This document shows, piece after piece, positions 51,865-61,231 of a stretch of DNA of 64,000 bases. The DNA comes from G963662605 sp963667005 (GTDB lineage: Bacteria; Bacteroidota; Ignavibacteria; Ignavibacteriales; Ignavibacteriaceae). The stretch's first letter is position 1, and every line of letters starts with the position of its first letter. The stretch is from the NCBI GenBank assembly GCA_963667005.1, contig OY762937.1, forward strand, positions 1,116,001 to 1,180,000, given 5' to 3'. Both the position numbers and the translations under genes were made by a program. Below the pieces are notes generated by a model. That model did not search any database and was not told where the DNA came from. It saw only the letters and a program-made list of their open reading frames with translations.

Positions 51865-52332
51865 AGTTTTTCCCTAATACTGTCGTAAGTAAAAATTTAC
51901 ATTCTCAAGATTGGTATGTGCCCCAATTTTAGGTGGCGCTCTACATTCCGAAGAATATAAACAACGAATGTAATTTACCTTGTTTGCCCCAAAATACAAA
52001 CCATCAATTCCGAAAATATCGCATTTGTGGATGATTCGCGGCGGATATTGGGCATTCTATGTCGTTCCGATGGAACTCAGACTTAGGTGTGTCCATTAAC
52101 CGTGGGCTTACGCCCACGGCTACACACATATCGTCTCTACGAGACTTCTGCCGCCCGCACTCTTGCTTCTGGTTGGCAGTACGAGTGCATAAGATATCAC
52201 CATTTAGCATAATCGGCTATTAACTTGAAAATAAAATAATCTTTGCGTTTTGGCGCCTTTGCGTGAATCATATTGAGGCTAATTTCTTTATGTTTAAATA
52301 ATGATTTTTTACGGTTATTGCAGGACGGCATT
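51865..52332. other. Intergenic region with family C and A repeats
   Basis: Contains hairpin CCGTGGGCTTACGCCCACGG (52100-52119) and a family A motif AATCTTTGCGTTTTGGCGCC (52241-52260). No gene is supported; short frames here overlap the repeats. The promoter of the AI-2E gene should lie near its end. Confidence 0.6.
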
Positions 52333-53403
52333 GTGCAAAAGGTAAGTATAGATTCTTCGACGAAAATTTTTATTGCTGTTATCGGCATCGTGTTCATTGT
52401 CGCGGTTCTCAAGGAGCTTTCCTATATACTCCTTCCTTTTACCATCGCGTACATTCTGTATTTTCTTTTCTCGCCTCTCAATAATTTTCTTTATGACAAA
52501 AAAGTCCCCGGATTCATCATTATCCTTTTCGATATTCTAATTATTGGGGCGGTTACATTTGGTATATCCAGAGTTTTGGTAGAATCATTTGCCGTGTTCG
52601 GCGGTAACACCGCTGTTTATGCGGCCAAGCTAAATGCGGTTGTCAGAGATGTAGCTGCTTCGCTCGGTTTAAAAGATCCTTCAATCAGAGCATTTTCTTT
52701 GCAAAAGGCACTCGCCAAACTCGATATCGTCGGGTTGGCGGGGGGACTGCTGAACTCGGTCGTCCCTTTCGCCGGAAGTGTTCTGCTCGTGTTATTCTTT
52801 TTCGTGTTTATTGTTTCGGGACATCATTCCATATATGTTGCTTTGAAACGTCGCTATCAAAGGCCTGCAGAAAAAGCAGCCTCTAATGATACCGGTATTA
52901 TAAATATAAACATGACCACAACATTTCAAGAGATCACCGAACAGATACAAAAGTATATTGTTACCAAGATAGCGGTTAACTTGCTCGCGGGTATATTGGT
53001 CGGTGTTGCCGCATTATTACTCGGCATTGAGTTCCCGTTTGTGTGGGGAGTTCTTGCATTTGTTTTAAATTTTATTCCGACAATTGGTTCCGTGGGCGCA
53101 CTGATTTTGCCGACATTCATGGCGCTTGTTCAATTTGGCTCTATCGGTTATACCGGATTAACGGCGGGGATTATCGCCGCAATACAAACAGTGTGCTTTA
53201 ATCTGCTCGAACCCATGATGATTGGTAAACGCCTTGATCTTAACCCGATCGTTATACTTCTGTCCGTATTGCTCTGGGGTTACGTGTGGGGTATAACAGG
53301 AATGATTCTCGCTGTACCGCTGACGGCAATTTTGAAAATCATCATCTCAAACTCAAAAGATGAGAATGTGAAACTTATCGTTGACTTGATGGGCAGAAAT
53401 TAA
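52333..53403 (+). CDS. AI-2E family transporter (UPF0118)
   Basis: 356 residues from GTG 52333, chosen because AGGA (52322-52325) stands 7 bases before it; the frame is open to TTG 52273 but the added residues are not conserved. Seven or eight spans: IFIAVIGIVFIVAVLKELSY, LLPFTIAYILYFLFSPL, then FIIILFDILIIGAVTFGISR, and a C-terminal block PFVWGVLAFVLNFIPTIGSV, typical of the family, with LNPIVILLSVLLWGYVWGIT. Members export small molecules or Na+; substrate unknown. Confidence 0.87.
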   Translation: MQKVSIDSSTKIFIAVIGIVFIVAVLKELSYILLPFTIAYILYFLFSPLNNFLYDKKVPGFIIILFDILIIGAVTFGISRVLVESFAVFGGNTAVYAAKLNAVVRDVAASLGLKDPSIRAFSLQKALAKLDIVGLAGGLLNSVVPFAGSVLLVLFFFVFIVSGHHSIYVALKRRYQRPAEKAASNDTGIININMTTTFQEITEQIQKYIVTKIAVNLLAGILVGVAALLLGIEFPFVWGVLAFVLNFIPTIGSVGALILPTFMALVQFGSIGYTGLTAGIIAAIQTVCFNLLEPMMIGKRLDLNPIVILLSVLLWGYVWGITGMILAVPLTAILKIIISNSKDENVKLIVDLMGRN

Positions 53404-53486
53404 GAAATAGAACGCAGGTCTTTCAGTTCTGTTTATTAGCTGAACTCACCTAGGCACTCTGTATATGGAGTTTTTTTTGACATAAA

Positions 53487-53596
53487 GCCCTCATCACCTA
53501 GCCTCTTCTCCCATGGGGAGAAGAGGAATAGAAAAAATGATAAAAATGAAGATTCCTGCCTCTCTCTCCCCCTGGGAGAGAGATTGAGAGTGAGGG
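53487..53596. repeat. Family D element, reverse copy
   Basis: GCCCTCATCACCTAGCCTCT and hairpin CTTCTCCCATGGGGAGAAG, then AATAGAAAAAATGATAAAAA, then hairpin CTCTCTCCCCCTGGGAGAGAG and GAGAGTGAGGGT. Its reverse complement follows the order and sequence of 48126-48245. Confidence 0.8.
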
Positions 53597-53620
53597 TTCT
53601 TTTAAAAACGAAGAGCCGTT

Positions 53621-54571
53621 CTATAAATTTGAAACAAACTGCTTTTCGATTTCTCTCAGTTTTTCTGCACTTACAAAAACTTCTTGTAGTGCCGCTGCCA
53701 ACAATTCCGGAGTTACCCTGTTAAAATCTTCCTCGCGCGGGAATACCGTCGCTCCGCTAATGTCAATCGTAGCAGGACTAAAAATCATTTTGGAATCATC
53801 CTCTGCAAAGTAGCATGCAGGGCGGTGTTTCTCGCGTACATATATAATGACGTGATATGATGCATCCTGCCACAACGATACGATATTCATCAATGGTTCA
53901 TCATGACCGGGATTCACGTTAACAAGCGCCGAATACACCTTGTCGAATGCTGTATGAACATCTTTTTCGTTTTGCCCTTCAATCAGCACGAACTTACGGA
54001 TTGAATCATCTACAAATCTTACTTCTGCCGAGTGAACATTATGGCGGGTTGACGCAGCTTTTAAAGATGGTAATTGTTTTGCGATCGGTAAATGATCTTT
54101 TGTTCCTGCCTGAAAGTGAGCGTGATTCGGGGCCGAGGCTCCGCAGTGGGGCCCGTTATACAACGTGACGAGTTCTTCACCAAGTTCCCGCGTGAAATAA
54201 AGAAAGTGTTCAAAGTCTCCGGCGATTCTCTGCGGCACATGATTTTGATTTATTATTGTATAGTGCACCGGAAAAATGGGGAAAGGATTAACTAATATTT
54301 TATAACCACGGACAGGTATTGCGTTTTGCTCTAGCGGACGGTTGCTATCACACAAGAAACATGCTCTTGCCTTTATGCTTTGTGCATCGACCTTTGCCGT
54401 CGTAGATATGATGCGGCCGGGATTCCATTGTGCGGTGAATTCTATACCATTAACAATGATCGTCTTCATCCGGTTATTACGGAAGTCTTCATACGCGAGA
54501 CGGCATTGTTCCCAAATGGGGAGTTGTTCTTCGAAAAGTCTTTTTACCTGATCTGAAAGCGGGAGAGACAT
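53621..54571 (-). CDS. DUF4922 HIT-like nucleotidyltransferase
   Basis: 316 residues. A zinc-type ACFLCDSNRP, then YKILVNPFPIFPVHYTIINQ and the HIT-superfamily active site CGASAPNHAHFQAG (HxHxQ form). DUF4922 proteins are relatives of GDP-L-galactose phosphorylase and galT; the exact substrate is unknown. It ends 25 bp from a family D element. Single gene, no operon partner. Confidence 0.8.
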   Translation of the reverse strand: MSLPLSDQVKRLFEEQLPIWEQCRLAYEDFRNNRMKTIIVNGIEFTAQWNPGRIISTTAKVDAQSIKARACFLCDSNRPLEQNAIPVRGYKILVNPFPIFPVHYTIINQNHVPQRIAGDFEHFLYFTRELGEELVTLYNGPHCGASAPNHAHFQAGTKDHLPIAKQLPSLKAASTRHNVHSAEVRFVDDSIRKFVLIEGQNEKDVHTAFDKVYSALVNVNPGHDEPLMNIVSLWQDASYHVIIYVREKHRPACYFAEDDSKMIFSPATIDISGATVFPREEDFNRVTPELLAAALQEVFVSAEKLREIEKQFVSNL

Positions 54572-54699
54572 AGTATACTAATTTGTAAAATGATATCTAT
54601 AAAAATAGAAATAAAAACAGTCAATAGAAATTTATGTCGCCCATTACCACGCCGACGGTGAGCGAGATTAGGATAGTGTTGTGCATTTAGGAACATTAA

Positions 54700-54822
54700 C
54701 CACGGTCTTTAGACCGTGGAGAGGAGCAGCAGAACGATCGGACTTTAGTCCAATGGTTTTTGTTTATTGGGCTAAAGCCCGGGAGTAAGAAGATAGGCAG
54801 TTCACGGCACTGAAGCGCCGTG
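54700..54822. repeat. Family C cluster with four palindromes
   Basis: CCACGGTCTTTAGACCGTGG (54700-54719), GGACTTTAGTCC (54740-54751), GGGCTAAAGCCC (54769-54780), CACGGCACTGAAGCGCCGTG (54803-54822). The 54572-55223 gap holds this, family F (54901-54971), family D (55016-55097) and the rpsT terminator, no gene. Confidence 0.8.
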
Positions 54823-54900
54823 TTAATGTATTTCGCTAATAGGTTCTGCAACAAACACTAAGGCCATGGATGCGGAAAGAAATTGTAATATGTTCAATTA

Positions 54901-54971
54901 TATGCCGTAGGCATTCAATCTTTGTAGAATAACGAAATCCTGATATCGGATTTTCCGTAGGAAATATATAA
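54901..54971. repeat. Family F repeat
   Basis: TATGCCGTAGGCATTCAATC then TTTGTAGAATAACG, a hairpin ATCCTGATATCGGAT and TTTTCCGTAGGAAATATATA. Same order as 13921-14000. Confidence 0.65.
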
Positions 54972-55015
54972 CAAAATAACGCTGGTTGCTTAGTCCTTCA
55001 TGCTGAGACAAAGAA

Positions 55016-55097
55016 CCTCACCCCAGCTAATAGCGCTATACAAATCCGGCATCTCTGAGCTTTCCCCTCTCCTGGGAGGAGAGGGTTTGAGGTGAGG
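55016..55097. repeat. Family D, short variant
   Basis: CCTCACCCCAGCTAATAGCG at the left; hairpin CCCCTCTCCTGGGAGGAGAG and GGTTTGAGGTGAGG at the right. The CTCACC/GGTGAG ends match family D but the interior is shorter. Confidence 0.65.
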
Positions 55098-55172
55098 TCT
55101 GTTTTTAAACGGAAACGCAAAATCCCAATACTAAATGTTTATGCCCTCATTCCAAGGAGAATGCTTTAAAAC

Positions 55173-55198
55173 AAAAAACGTCCCATAGGGACGTTTTT
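55173..55198 (-). terminator. Rho-independent terminator of rpsT
   Basis: Hairpin AACGTCCC-TAT-GGGACGTT with T-rich tail on the - strand, 26 bases after the rpsT stop. The A/T runs on both sides make it look bidirectional, but only rpsT reads into it closely. Confidence 0.85.
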
Positions 55199-55223
55199 CA
55201 TAGACACTAACAGTAAACCAAAA

Positions 55224-55487
55224 TTATTTAGCTTTTACAACGCCGTTCAAGTGAACAGTAAGTTGAGCTTTTTTGCGGGCTGCATTGTTTTTATGAATGC
55301 GGCCTTTTGAAGCCATTTTATCAATAAAAGAAACCGCTTCTTTATATGCTGGTTCGAGTTCTGCTTTTTCAGAGATATCAAATGCCTTCTTCGTTAAGGT
55401 CTTCATTTTCGAAAGAGAAGCTTTGTTGATAAGACGTTTCTTCTCGTTTGTTTTGATACGTTTTTTAGCAGACTTATGATTTGCCAT
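55224..55487 (-). CDS. rpsT: 30S ribosomal protein S20
   Basis: 87 residues, highly basic and helical: MANHKSAKKRIKTNEKKRLI and IHKNNAARKKAQLTVHLNG are the S20 signatures. It binds 16S rRNA in the body of the small subunit. Monocistronic, with a terminator just downstream. Upstream of it 55488-55742 shows no feature except the promoter region. Confidence 0.96.
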   Translation of the reverse strand: MANHKSAKKRIKTNEKKRLINKASLSKMKTLTKKAFDISEKAELEPAYKEAVSFIDKMASKGRIHKNNAARKKAQLTVHLNGVVKAK

Positions 55488-55742
55488 TGATAACTAGCGC
55501 CTTTTTAATTCTTTAATAAATACAGACATGAAATATAATAAATATTTGCCGACCTGTCAAATCTTTTTGGGGTAAAATCATCCGGATGTGTCCGGATAGT
55601 AGCGAAAAACGCACAAAAAGCGAGTATTTGATCTATTATGATGTCCTCAGCTAGGCGGTAAAAGCGCAATTTATTGTAAAAACCATTTGAATTTAATCTC
55701 AAATCATATATATTATTTGTACAATTGTACGGGAAAATATAT

Positions 55743-56135
55743 ATGAATCTCGTTGTAGATACTTCGGTTATTATGGCGGTGTTGTTAAATGAACACAGCA
55801 AACCAAAATTGATTCATTTGACACGGGGGAAAGTGTTGATTGCCCCTCCTTTGTTGCATTGGGAAATCGGCAATGCGCTTTCTGCACTACACAAGAGAAG
55901 GAAAATTACGGCGAATCAATTTGCGGATATTTTGGCCTCATACAGGAAAATACCGCTGAAAATGATTGATGTGGATTTATTGGAAACAGTGGTAATCGCG
56001 GCAAAGCATAATATTTACGCTTACGATGCTTATTTCTTGGAGTGTGCAATGCAAATGCGTGCACCGCTTCTTACGCTTGATGATGAATTAAAAAAGACAG
56101 CAGAAAAAATCGGAATTGAAACGGTGGAAATATGA
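55743..56135 (+). CDS. vapC: VapC-type PIN domain toxin
   Basis: 130 residues from ATG 55743 (GGGA 8 bases before; a TTG 18 bases upstream is rejected). PIN nuclease acidic residues are visible: VVDTSVIMAVLLNE (first Asp), WEIGNALS (Glu), AYDAYFLECAMQ (Asp) and LLTLDDELKK (last Asp). VapC toxins cut tRNA or rRNA. The antitoxin follows with an ATGA overlap, so the order is toxin first, unlike most vapBC. Confidence 0.87.
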   Translation: MNLVVDTSVIMAVLLNEHSKPKLIHLTRGKVLIAPPLLHWEIGNALSALHKRRKITANQFADILASYRKIPLKMIDVDLLETVVIAAKHNIYAYDAYFLECAMQMRAPLLTLDDELKKTAEKIGIETVEI

Positions 56136-56353
56136 CGACATATACATATAGTGAAGCAAGACAAAAACTAGCTAAGTTGCTGAATACGGCAAAGCGCGAT
56201 GGCAAAGTAATTATTAAACGCCGGGACGGAAGCGCCTTTGAATTACGCCCAATCCAAAACAACGACTCTCCATTAGATGTTGAAGGCGTTGATATTCAGA
56301 TTAATAAAACCGAAATTAACTCGTTGATGAGGGAAATCCGGTCGAGAAAATAG
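56132..56353 (+). CDS. Phd/YefM-like antitoxin
   Basis: 73 residues: TYTYSEARQKLAKLLNTAKR (SEAR helix of the Phd fold) and KVIIKRRDGSAFELRPIQ, then an acidic/basic C-terminal tail that would wrap the toxin. Overlaps the vapC stop by ATGA, so the two are translated together. Binds the operon promoter in known cases. Confidence 0.8.
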   Translation: MTTYTYSEARQKLAKLLNTAKRDGKVIIKRRDGSAFELRPIQNNDSPLDVEGVDIQINKTEINSLMREIRSRK

Positions 56354-56480
56354 CCGGGACATGTTATGGAAATGCAGCATAAAGAGGTTGTGCTTTTTAT
56401 TGCGTGGATGCTGAATTATTTGCTATTTTGCTATATTCTAATAAACATAAAATTTGAATTGAAGCACCTAGAGATCGCAA

Positions 56481-58226
56481 ATGACTGACGATACCATATC
56501 AAGCGCGCAAAGCGAATTGTTGCAAATAATCGAAGAAGTAAAGAACAACAAATCCCTGCTTTTGGAAAATCCGGAATCAGCCGAGTTCTGTGAGCAATAT
56601 TTCTGGAGTCTGCAAAAAGAGGGGAAATTCCGCATAGAGCATCAGGACCTGCAGCGGGCAGTATTTTGTCTGCGTGAAATGGTGCAGAATCAGGCACATG
56701 AAAACAATGAACAGGTACTATCGCTGGGCTGGATGATCGTGCAAATTCTCAAGGGGTTTGCTACTGATGAATATTTGAGGAAACAATTCGTCGCACTCAT
56801 TCCTGAGCTCGTTGCCACATACATTGATTTGAAAGTTCCAGTACCGTCACAGCTGCACTCGGCAATGTTGAACATGGCAAACAAACTTGCACAGGAGCCT
56901 GTAGCCTGGTTTGTTGCATTAATTAAAGCGTATGGACTGGATTGTTTCCAACCGGTTGATTTTGATGAGCACTATAAAGATGGCAGGAAACATAGTCCGC
57001 TTGTTGAGATGATTACGGTAAAGACTGCCAAGTTCATGGAAAAAGATAAGAACGAGGCTGACCTGAATTGGCTGCTTTCGTATACCGAGCGATTTATTAC
57101 AAAAATGCCCAACAACTATCTTCTTATTTATCATCATGGACGTTTGCTTCTTGCTCTTGGAAGAGGTGAAGAAGCTAAGGCCCGGTTATACGCCGTATTG
57201 TTAAAACAAAAAAACCAGTATTGGGCTTGGGCTGCGTATGGCGAGACACTTAAACATCTTGATAAGCAAAGCTGCCTGGCTTGTTTTTGTAAATCACTTT
57301 CATTCCCTGTTGAAGAACATTTGCTGTTGATCATACGCGAGGCACTCGTACGATTGCTTCTTGAACTTGAGATGTATGTCGAAGCGAAGACGGAAGTTGA
57401 GCAGATTCTACGTTTTCACAAAAATGCACTCGAGAAGGTCAGCGCCGATATTAAAGAGATGGTGAATGCCGACTGGTTTATCGGTACTGCTTCTAACGAG
57501 AACAACCTGAATTTTTATTTAAGCCATCTCAAAGTTGCAGATAAGCAATTATATAGTGACAAGGCCGATGTAAACGGAATCGTTACCGCCTTCTACGACG
57601 AAGACAAAGGCGTGTTCATTCAATTTGAACTTGATAAGGTCGCTCTTTACAAATTTCAAAAAACATCATTACCGAAAAGTGATTTTTATCTTGGTAAATT
57701 GGTTAAGGTCGCCGTTGACGGCGTTACTATTAACGGACAGCAACGCTATACAGCTTTGAGAGTTGAGCCGACAGAAGAGACTCCTTCAGAAACATTCTTT
57801 AGACAGTATTCAGGAGACCTCAAAATTCCCCAGAAGAATGAATCTCAATCATTCGGATTTGTTGAGGATGTTTTTGTGCCCGGCGATCTGATCAAGAAAA
57901 CTCCCGGCTTGAAAAAAGTTGCCGGCGTGTGTATCAAAGAGTTTAACAAGAAAAGAAACAGTTACGGCTGGCGTGCGCTGACAATTCAAGAAAGAATCGT
58001 CGCTGAAGAACCGAAAACTACTGAAGTAGAAGCCCCGGTTGAAAAAGCGATAACGTCATCTGATATCCAGAGCGAACAACCGGTTCAGGAGTCAATTGAA
58101 CAAGTTGAAACTCCAAATGCTGTGATTCCACCGGTTCCGGAAGAAAATTCCTGCACAAACCCTGCAGAAGTTCCAGATATTTCTGTGCCTGAACCGCCAC
58201 AGGAAAGCAGCCCCGCCTCTAATTAA
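56481..58226 (+). CDS. TPR-like protein with OB/S1-like domain
   Basis: 581 residues. The first 360 or so are TPR-like helical repeats (YLLIYHHGRLLLALGRGEEA, WAWAAYGETLKHLDKQSCLA, EMYVEAKTEVEQILRFHKNA). From about 355 an OB/cold-shock-like domain appears (ADVNGIVTAFYDEDKGVFIQ, then YLGKLVKVAVDGVTINGQQR), and a second one may follow (GFVEDVFVPGDLIKK). A Pro/Glu-rich tail ends the protein. It may match a DUF7017-type family, whose number I give from memory. Possibly RNA-binding. No partner gene; it follows the toxin-antitoxin pair after 127 bp. Confidence 0.6.
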   Translation: MTDDTISSAQSELLQIIEEVKNNKSLLLENPESAEFCEQYFWSLQKEGKFRIEHQDLQRAVFCLREMVQNQAHENNEQVLSLGWMIVQILKGFATDEYLRKQFVALIPELVATYIDLKVPVPSQLHSAMLNMANKLAQEPVAWFVALIKAYGLDCFQPVDFDEHYKDGRKHSPLVEMITVKTAKFMEKDKNEADLNWLLSYTERFITKMPNNYLLIYHHGRLLLALGRGEEAKARLYAVLLKQKNQYWAWAAYGETLKHLDKQSCLACFCKSLSFPVEEHLLLIIREALVRLLLELEMYVEAKTEVEQILRFHKNALEKVSADIKEMVNADWFIGTASNENNLNFYLSHLKVADKQLYSDKADVNGIVTAFYDEDKGVFIQFELDKVALYKFQKTSLPKSDFYLGKLVKVAVDGVTINGQQRYTALRVEPTEETPSETFFRQYSGDLKIPQKNESQSFGFVEDVFVPGDLIKKTPGLKKVAGVCIKEFNKKRNSYGWRALTIQERIVAEEPKTTEVEAPVEKAITSSDIQSEQPVQESIEQVETPNAVIPPVPEENSCTNPAEVPDISVPEPPQESSPASN

Positions 58227-58254
58227 TGTAAAAAATTGATAAAAACCTGATTTT

Positions 58255-58300
58255 ATGCGCATGCGGTGAATAAAATGGCCGTATGCGCATTTTTCCTTTT
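58255..58300 (+). terminator. Rho-independent terminator after the TPR/OB gene
   Basis: Stem ATGCGCATGCGG / CCGTATGCGCAT (one G-T pair) with a 12-nt loop, followed by TTTTCCTTTT, 29 bases after the stop codon. Confidence 0.8.
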
Positions 58301-58365
58301 AATATTCCACCACAATTGCGTAATTTTCAGGTTATTTTTACCTACTATTTAACATTTTGAGACGT

Positions 58366-59136
58366 ATGAAAACAAAACAAGAGATTGTTAACGATTGGCT
58401 CCCCCGGTACACAGGTACGCAATTGGAAGAATTTGGAAAATATATCATTCTCGTGAATTTTAACGATTATGTTGAAAAATTCGCCGAAAAATTCAATGTC
58501 CCGATTCACGGACTGCATAAAGCCATGCCGAACGCTACCGCGGAAGGAATTACCATTGTAAACTTCGGTATGGGGAGTGCCAATGCCGCAACTATTATGG
58601 ATTTGCTTTCTGCAATCACTCCTGAGGCCTGCTTGTTTCTCGGAAAATGCGGCGGCCTGAAAAAAGTAAACAATCTCGGTGATATGATTCTCCCTATCGC
58701 GGCTATTCGTGGTGAGGGTACGTCAAATGACTATTTTCCGCCTGAGGTTCCGGCTTTGCCCGCATTTAATCTGCAAAAGGCAGTCTCAACTACTTTGCGT
58801 AATTACAATGTTGATTATTGGACGGGGACAGTCTATTCTACCAACCGTCGCGTATGGGAACATGATGAAACATTCAAAGAATACTTACGCAAGATTCGCT
58901 GCATGGGAATAGATATGGAGACGGCGACGATTTTTATTGCCGCGTTTTACAATAGAATCTCTGCCGGTGCATTGCTTTTAGTATCCGATCAGCCAATGGA
59001 TCCGGAAGGTGTTAAAACCGCGAAGAGCGATCAGAAAGTCACGGCTGAATTTGCCGACCTGCACCTTGAAGTAGGTATTGCCGCTTTGAAGGAATTAATC
59101 AACAACGGTATTACAGTTAAACACTTAAGATTCTAA
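58366..59136 (+). CDS. amn: AMP nucleosidase
   Basis: 256 residues. It cleaves AMP to adenine and ribose-5-phosphate. The protein has the Bacteroidota short AMP nucleosidase form: GITIVNFGMGSANAATIMDL, CLFLGKCGGLKKVNNLGDMI, IRGEGTSNDYFPPEVPALPA and IRCMGIDMETATIFIAAFYN (nucleoside phosphorylase-fold catalytic Asp/Glu region), then LLVSDQPMDPEGVKTAKSD. ATG 58366 is preferred to a TTG 9 bases earlier. The 3' end faces the M1 peptidase through a family E inverted repeat. Confidence 0.9.
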   Translation: MKTKQEIVNDWLPRYTGTQLEEFGKYIILVNFNDYVEKFAEKFNVPIHGLHKAMPNATAEGITIVNFGMGSANAATIMDLLSAITPEACLFLGKCGGLKKVNNLGDMILPIAAIRGEGTSNDYFPPEVPALPAFNLQKAVSTTLRNYNVDYWTGTVYSTNRRVWEHDETFKEYLRKIRCMGIDMETATIFIAAFYNRISAGALLLVSDQPMDPEGVKTAKSDQKVTAEFADLHLEVGIAALKELINNGITVKHLRF

Positions 59137-59138
59137 AT

Positions 59139-59212
59139 TGTAGGGCGATCTCTCCGAGTCGCCCATTGCTGCTTGTAAAAAAATGTGGGCGACTCGGAGA
59201 GATCGCCCTACA
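59139..59212. repeat. Family E inverted repeat, 27-bp arms
   Basis: Arms at 59139-59165 (TGTAGGGCGATCTCTCCGAG...) and 59186-59212, perfectly inverted around 20 bp. It fills the space between convergent amn and peptidase genes, and could act as a bidirectional transcription stop. Related to 18141-18165 and 50595-50619. Confidence 0.85.
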
Positions 59213-59221
59213 AATACTGAA

Positions 59222-61231
59222 TTACTTCAGAAGCATCATTTTCTTTGTCTGCGAGAATTTCCCCGCGCGTATTTGATAGTAATATGCACCACTTGGTAAA
59301 TCTTCACCGTTAAACATCACTTCATGTCTGCCTTCGGATTGATGCTCTTTAACAAGAGTTTTCAATTCATGTCCCATTACATCATACACACGAATGACGA
59401 CATCCTCAGCGGCGCCCAGTTCATAGCTGATGCGGGTTGCGGGATTAAATGGATTCGGATAGTTCTGCTCTATTTGATATGAATGAAGGGCTGTGACGGA
59501 TTCGTCTACATCTGTGACTAGTTTCAATGTCGCTGTTTTAAGAAGTATGTTGTCGTTGGGATCGAACGTTACTGTCGCCGGTTGTTTGGTGAAGTTCCAG
59601 GAGAAAATATCACCATTCGCACTATTCATCACGCGCATTAATGTGTCCGTGCCGTTGCTGAATCCGATCTTTATTTCAAGCGGCATTTTAAAGAAGGAAG
59701 GATTGCTTTGCGTCTGCTTCGCAGTGAATTTGACCGTCCACAAATTTGTGCCGACATTAGTTATCGAGTACGTGTTTGCATACACCGGATGATTGGCCGA
59801 GTATATCCATTCATTGAAAAACCAGGTTAGGTCTTGGCCGGTCACCGCATTCATCTTCTGGATAAAATCACTTGTTAGAATATTTTTAAACCGGAAGTCG
59901 TTATCGGTTGCGTACGATTTTACCCCGTTGAAAAACAGAGTATCGCCTAATACATATCGTAACATATGCAGCACACAGCCGCTCTTATCATAAGTAATTC
60001 CAACGTCGAATAATGTGTTGATGTCGGGGGTTGTCACCGCCCAGTCAGGATTATAAATTGCCCATCCGGGATTGTTACTGAGATAATAGCTCGCTTTGCT
60101 CGCAAGATCTGATTTGTAGTTAGATGTTCCATAATAATGTTCCAGCCAGAGCGCTTCAATATATGTCGCGAAACCTTCGTTCAACCATAGATCAGCCCAG
60201 GTGCCGCAAGTAATCAGATCGCCGAACCATTGGTGGCTAAACTCATGCGAGATCGTAGTTTCTTCCCAGCCGTTTGCATAGAGACTCGTCAAGGTCTGAT
60301 TCTCCATCCCCCCGGATGTGAAAGAACTATTGAGTGTCGCAAAACCGTTTTTCTCAAAAGGATGTTCTCCGAACAATGAAGAATATAATGTCGCCATTTG
60401 CGGGACTTTTGTTTTCATGTCCGCGAGGTTGGATGTTGATTCACCGGAGTTCCAGTAAAAGAAAAACGGAATACTGTCTGATGGATTGGATGGCTTTTTC
60501 CAATAGACAATATCCAGATTATATCCGGACTTTGCTGTGATAACGGTGAGATATGTCGCAACGGGGTCACGGCTGACCCAATGATACCAGAGAGAATCGC
60601 CGCTTTTCACGGTATCTTTTAACAAACCGTTCGAGCCGAGTTTTACTGCTTTGGGAACTTTGGCCGTTATATTAGTCGTCGCTTTGTCGGACGGTTTATC
60701 CCAACAAGGGAACCATTTACGGGCACCTTCCGGCTCGCAATCGGTAAAGACAAATCCGCTTGAGGCAAAGAATGCATCATCGCTGACGTTCAGATGGTGA
60801 TAATAAAGTTTTACTATTACAGTATCACCTGCCGCGTGGGATTTATCGAGAGTTACCGTAGTCGATGTTGAGCCTTGCGTAAATGATTTTCCTTGTGATG
60901 ATACGGAATCAATAACAATGGATGACTTCACCGCATCAAGCGTTATGGAGCTGAGTACCGAATCAACAAGAAAAGTAATAGTGTTGGAGGCCTTGAATGC
61001 ATTTGAGTAGGGTGAGGTAAAACACGAGTATATATCAAGATATAATGTGTAATTTAAAACATCATATGAATGAGCGCGGGTACTATTTGTCGTGAACATT
61101 GAAGAAGAAGCTCCTCTTTTAATACGCTTCTCAGCACAGCGCTGCGCGCCGGTCTGGGCAATAACAAAGCCGGCACAAAAAAATGTTAATAGCAAAACAG
61201 AAAGTAGACGGTGCGTTGCAGCAAATTTCAT
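59222..61231 (-). CDS. Secreted M1 family metallopeptidase with C-terminal sorting domain
   Basis: 669 residues. Signal peptide (LLSVLLLTFFCAGFVIAQTG, about 9-28). Substrate-recognition motif GGMENQTL and the zinc motif ISHEFSHQWFGDL (about residue 327) with the second Glu in NEGFATYIEALW 18 residues later, as in gluzincin aminopeptidases. After the catalytic core the protein ends with a type IX secretion/Por sorting domain (about 588-669; QNYPNPFNPATRISYELG, then PSGAYYYQIRAGKFSQTKKM). It is exported and likely held on or released from the cell surface. Complete. Confidence 0.93.
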   Translation of the reverse strand: MKFAATHRLLSVLLLTFFCAGFVIAQTGAQRCAEKRIKRGASSSMFTTNSTRAHSYDVLNYTLYLDIYSCFTSPYSNAFKASNTITFLVDSVLSSITLDAVKSSIVIDSVSSQGKSFTQGSTSTTVTLDKSHAAGDTVIVKLYYHHLNVSDDAFFASSGFVFTDCEPEGARKWFPCWDKPSDKATTNITAKVPKAVKLGSNGLLKDTVKSGDSLWYHWVSRDPVATYLTVITAKSGYNLDIVYWKKPSNPSDSIPFFFYWNSGESTSNLADMKTKVPQMATLYSSLFGEHPFEKNGFATLNSSFTSGGMENQTLTSLYANGWEETTISHEFSHQWFGDLITCGTWADLWLNEGFATYIEALWLEHYYGTSNYKSDLASKASYYLSNNPGWAIYNPDWAVTTPDINTLFDVGITYDKSGCVLHMLRYVLGDTLFFNGVKSYATDNDFRFKNILTSDFIQKMNAVTGQDLTWFFNEWIYSANHPVYANTYSITNVGTNLWTVKFTAKQTQSNPSFFKMPLEIKIGFSNGTDTLMRVMNSANGDIFSWNFTKQPATVTFDPNDNILLKTATLKLVTDVDESVTALHSYQIEQNYPNPFNPATRISYELGAAEDVVIRVYDVMGHELKTLVKEHQSEGRHEVMFNGEDLPSGAYYYQIRAGKFSQTKKMMLLK

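Noticed and set aside
52004..52210. 68-residue - strand ORF
   Set aside because: Overlaps a family C hairpin; no homology or start signal recognised.
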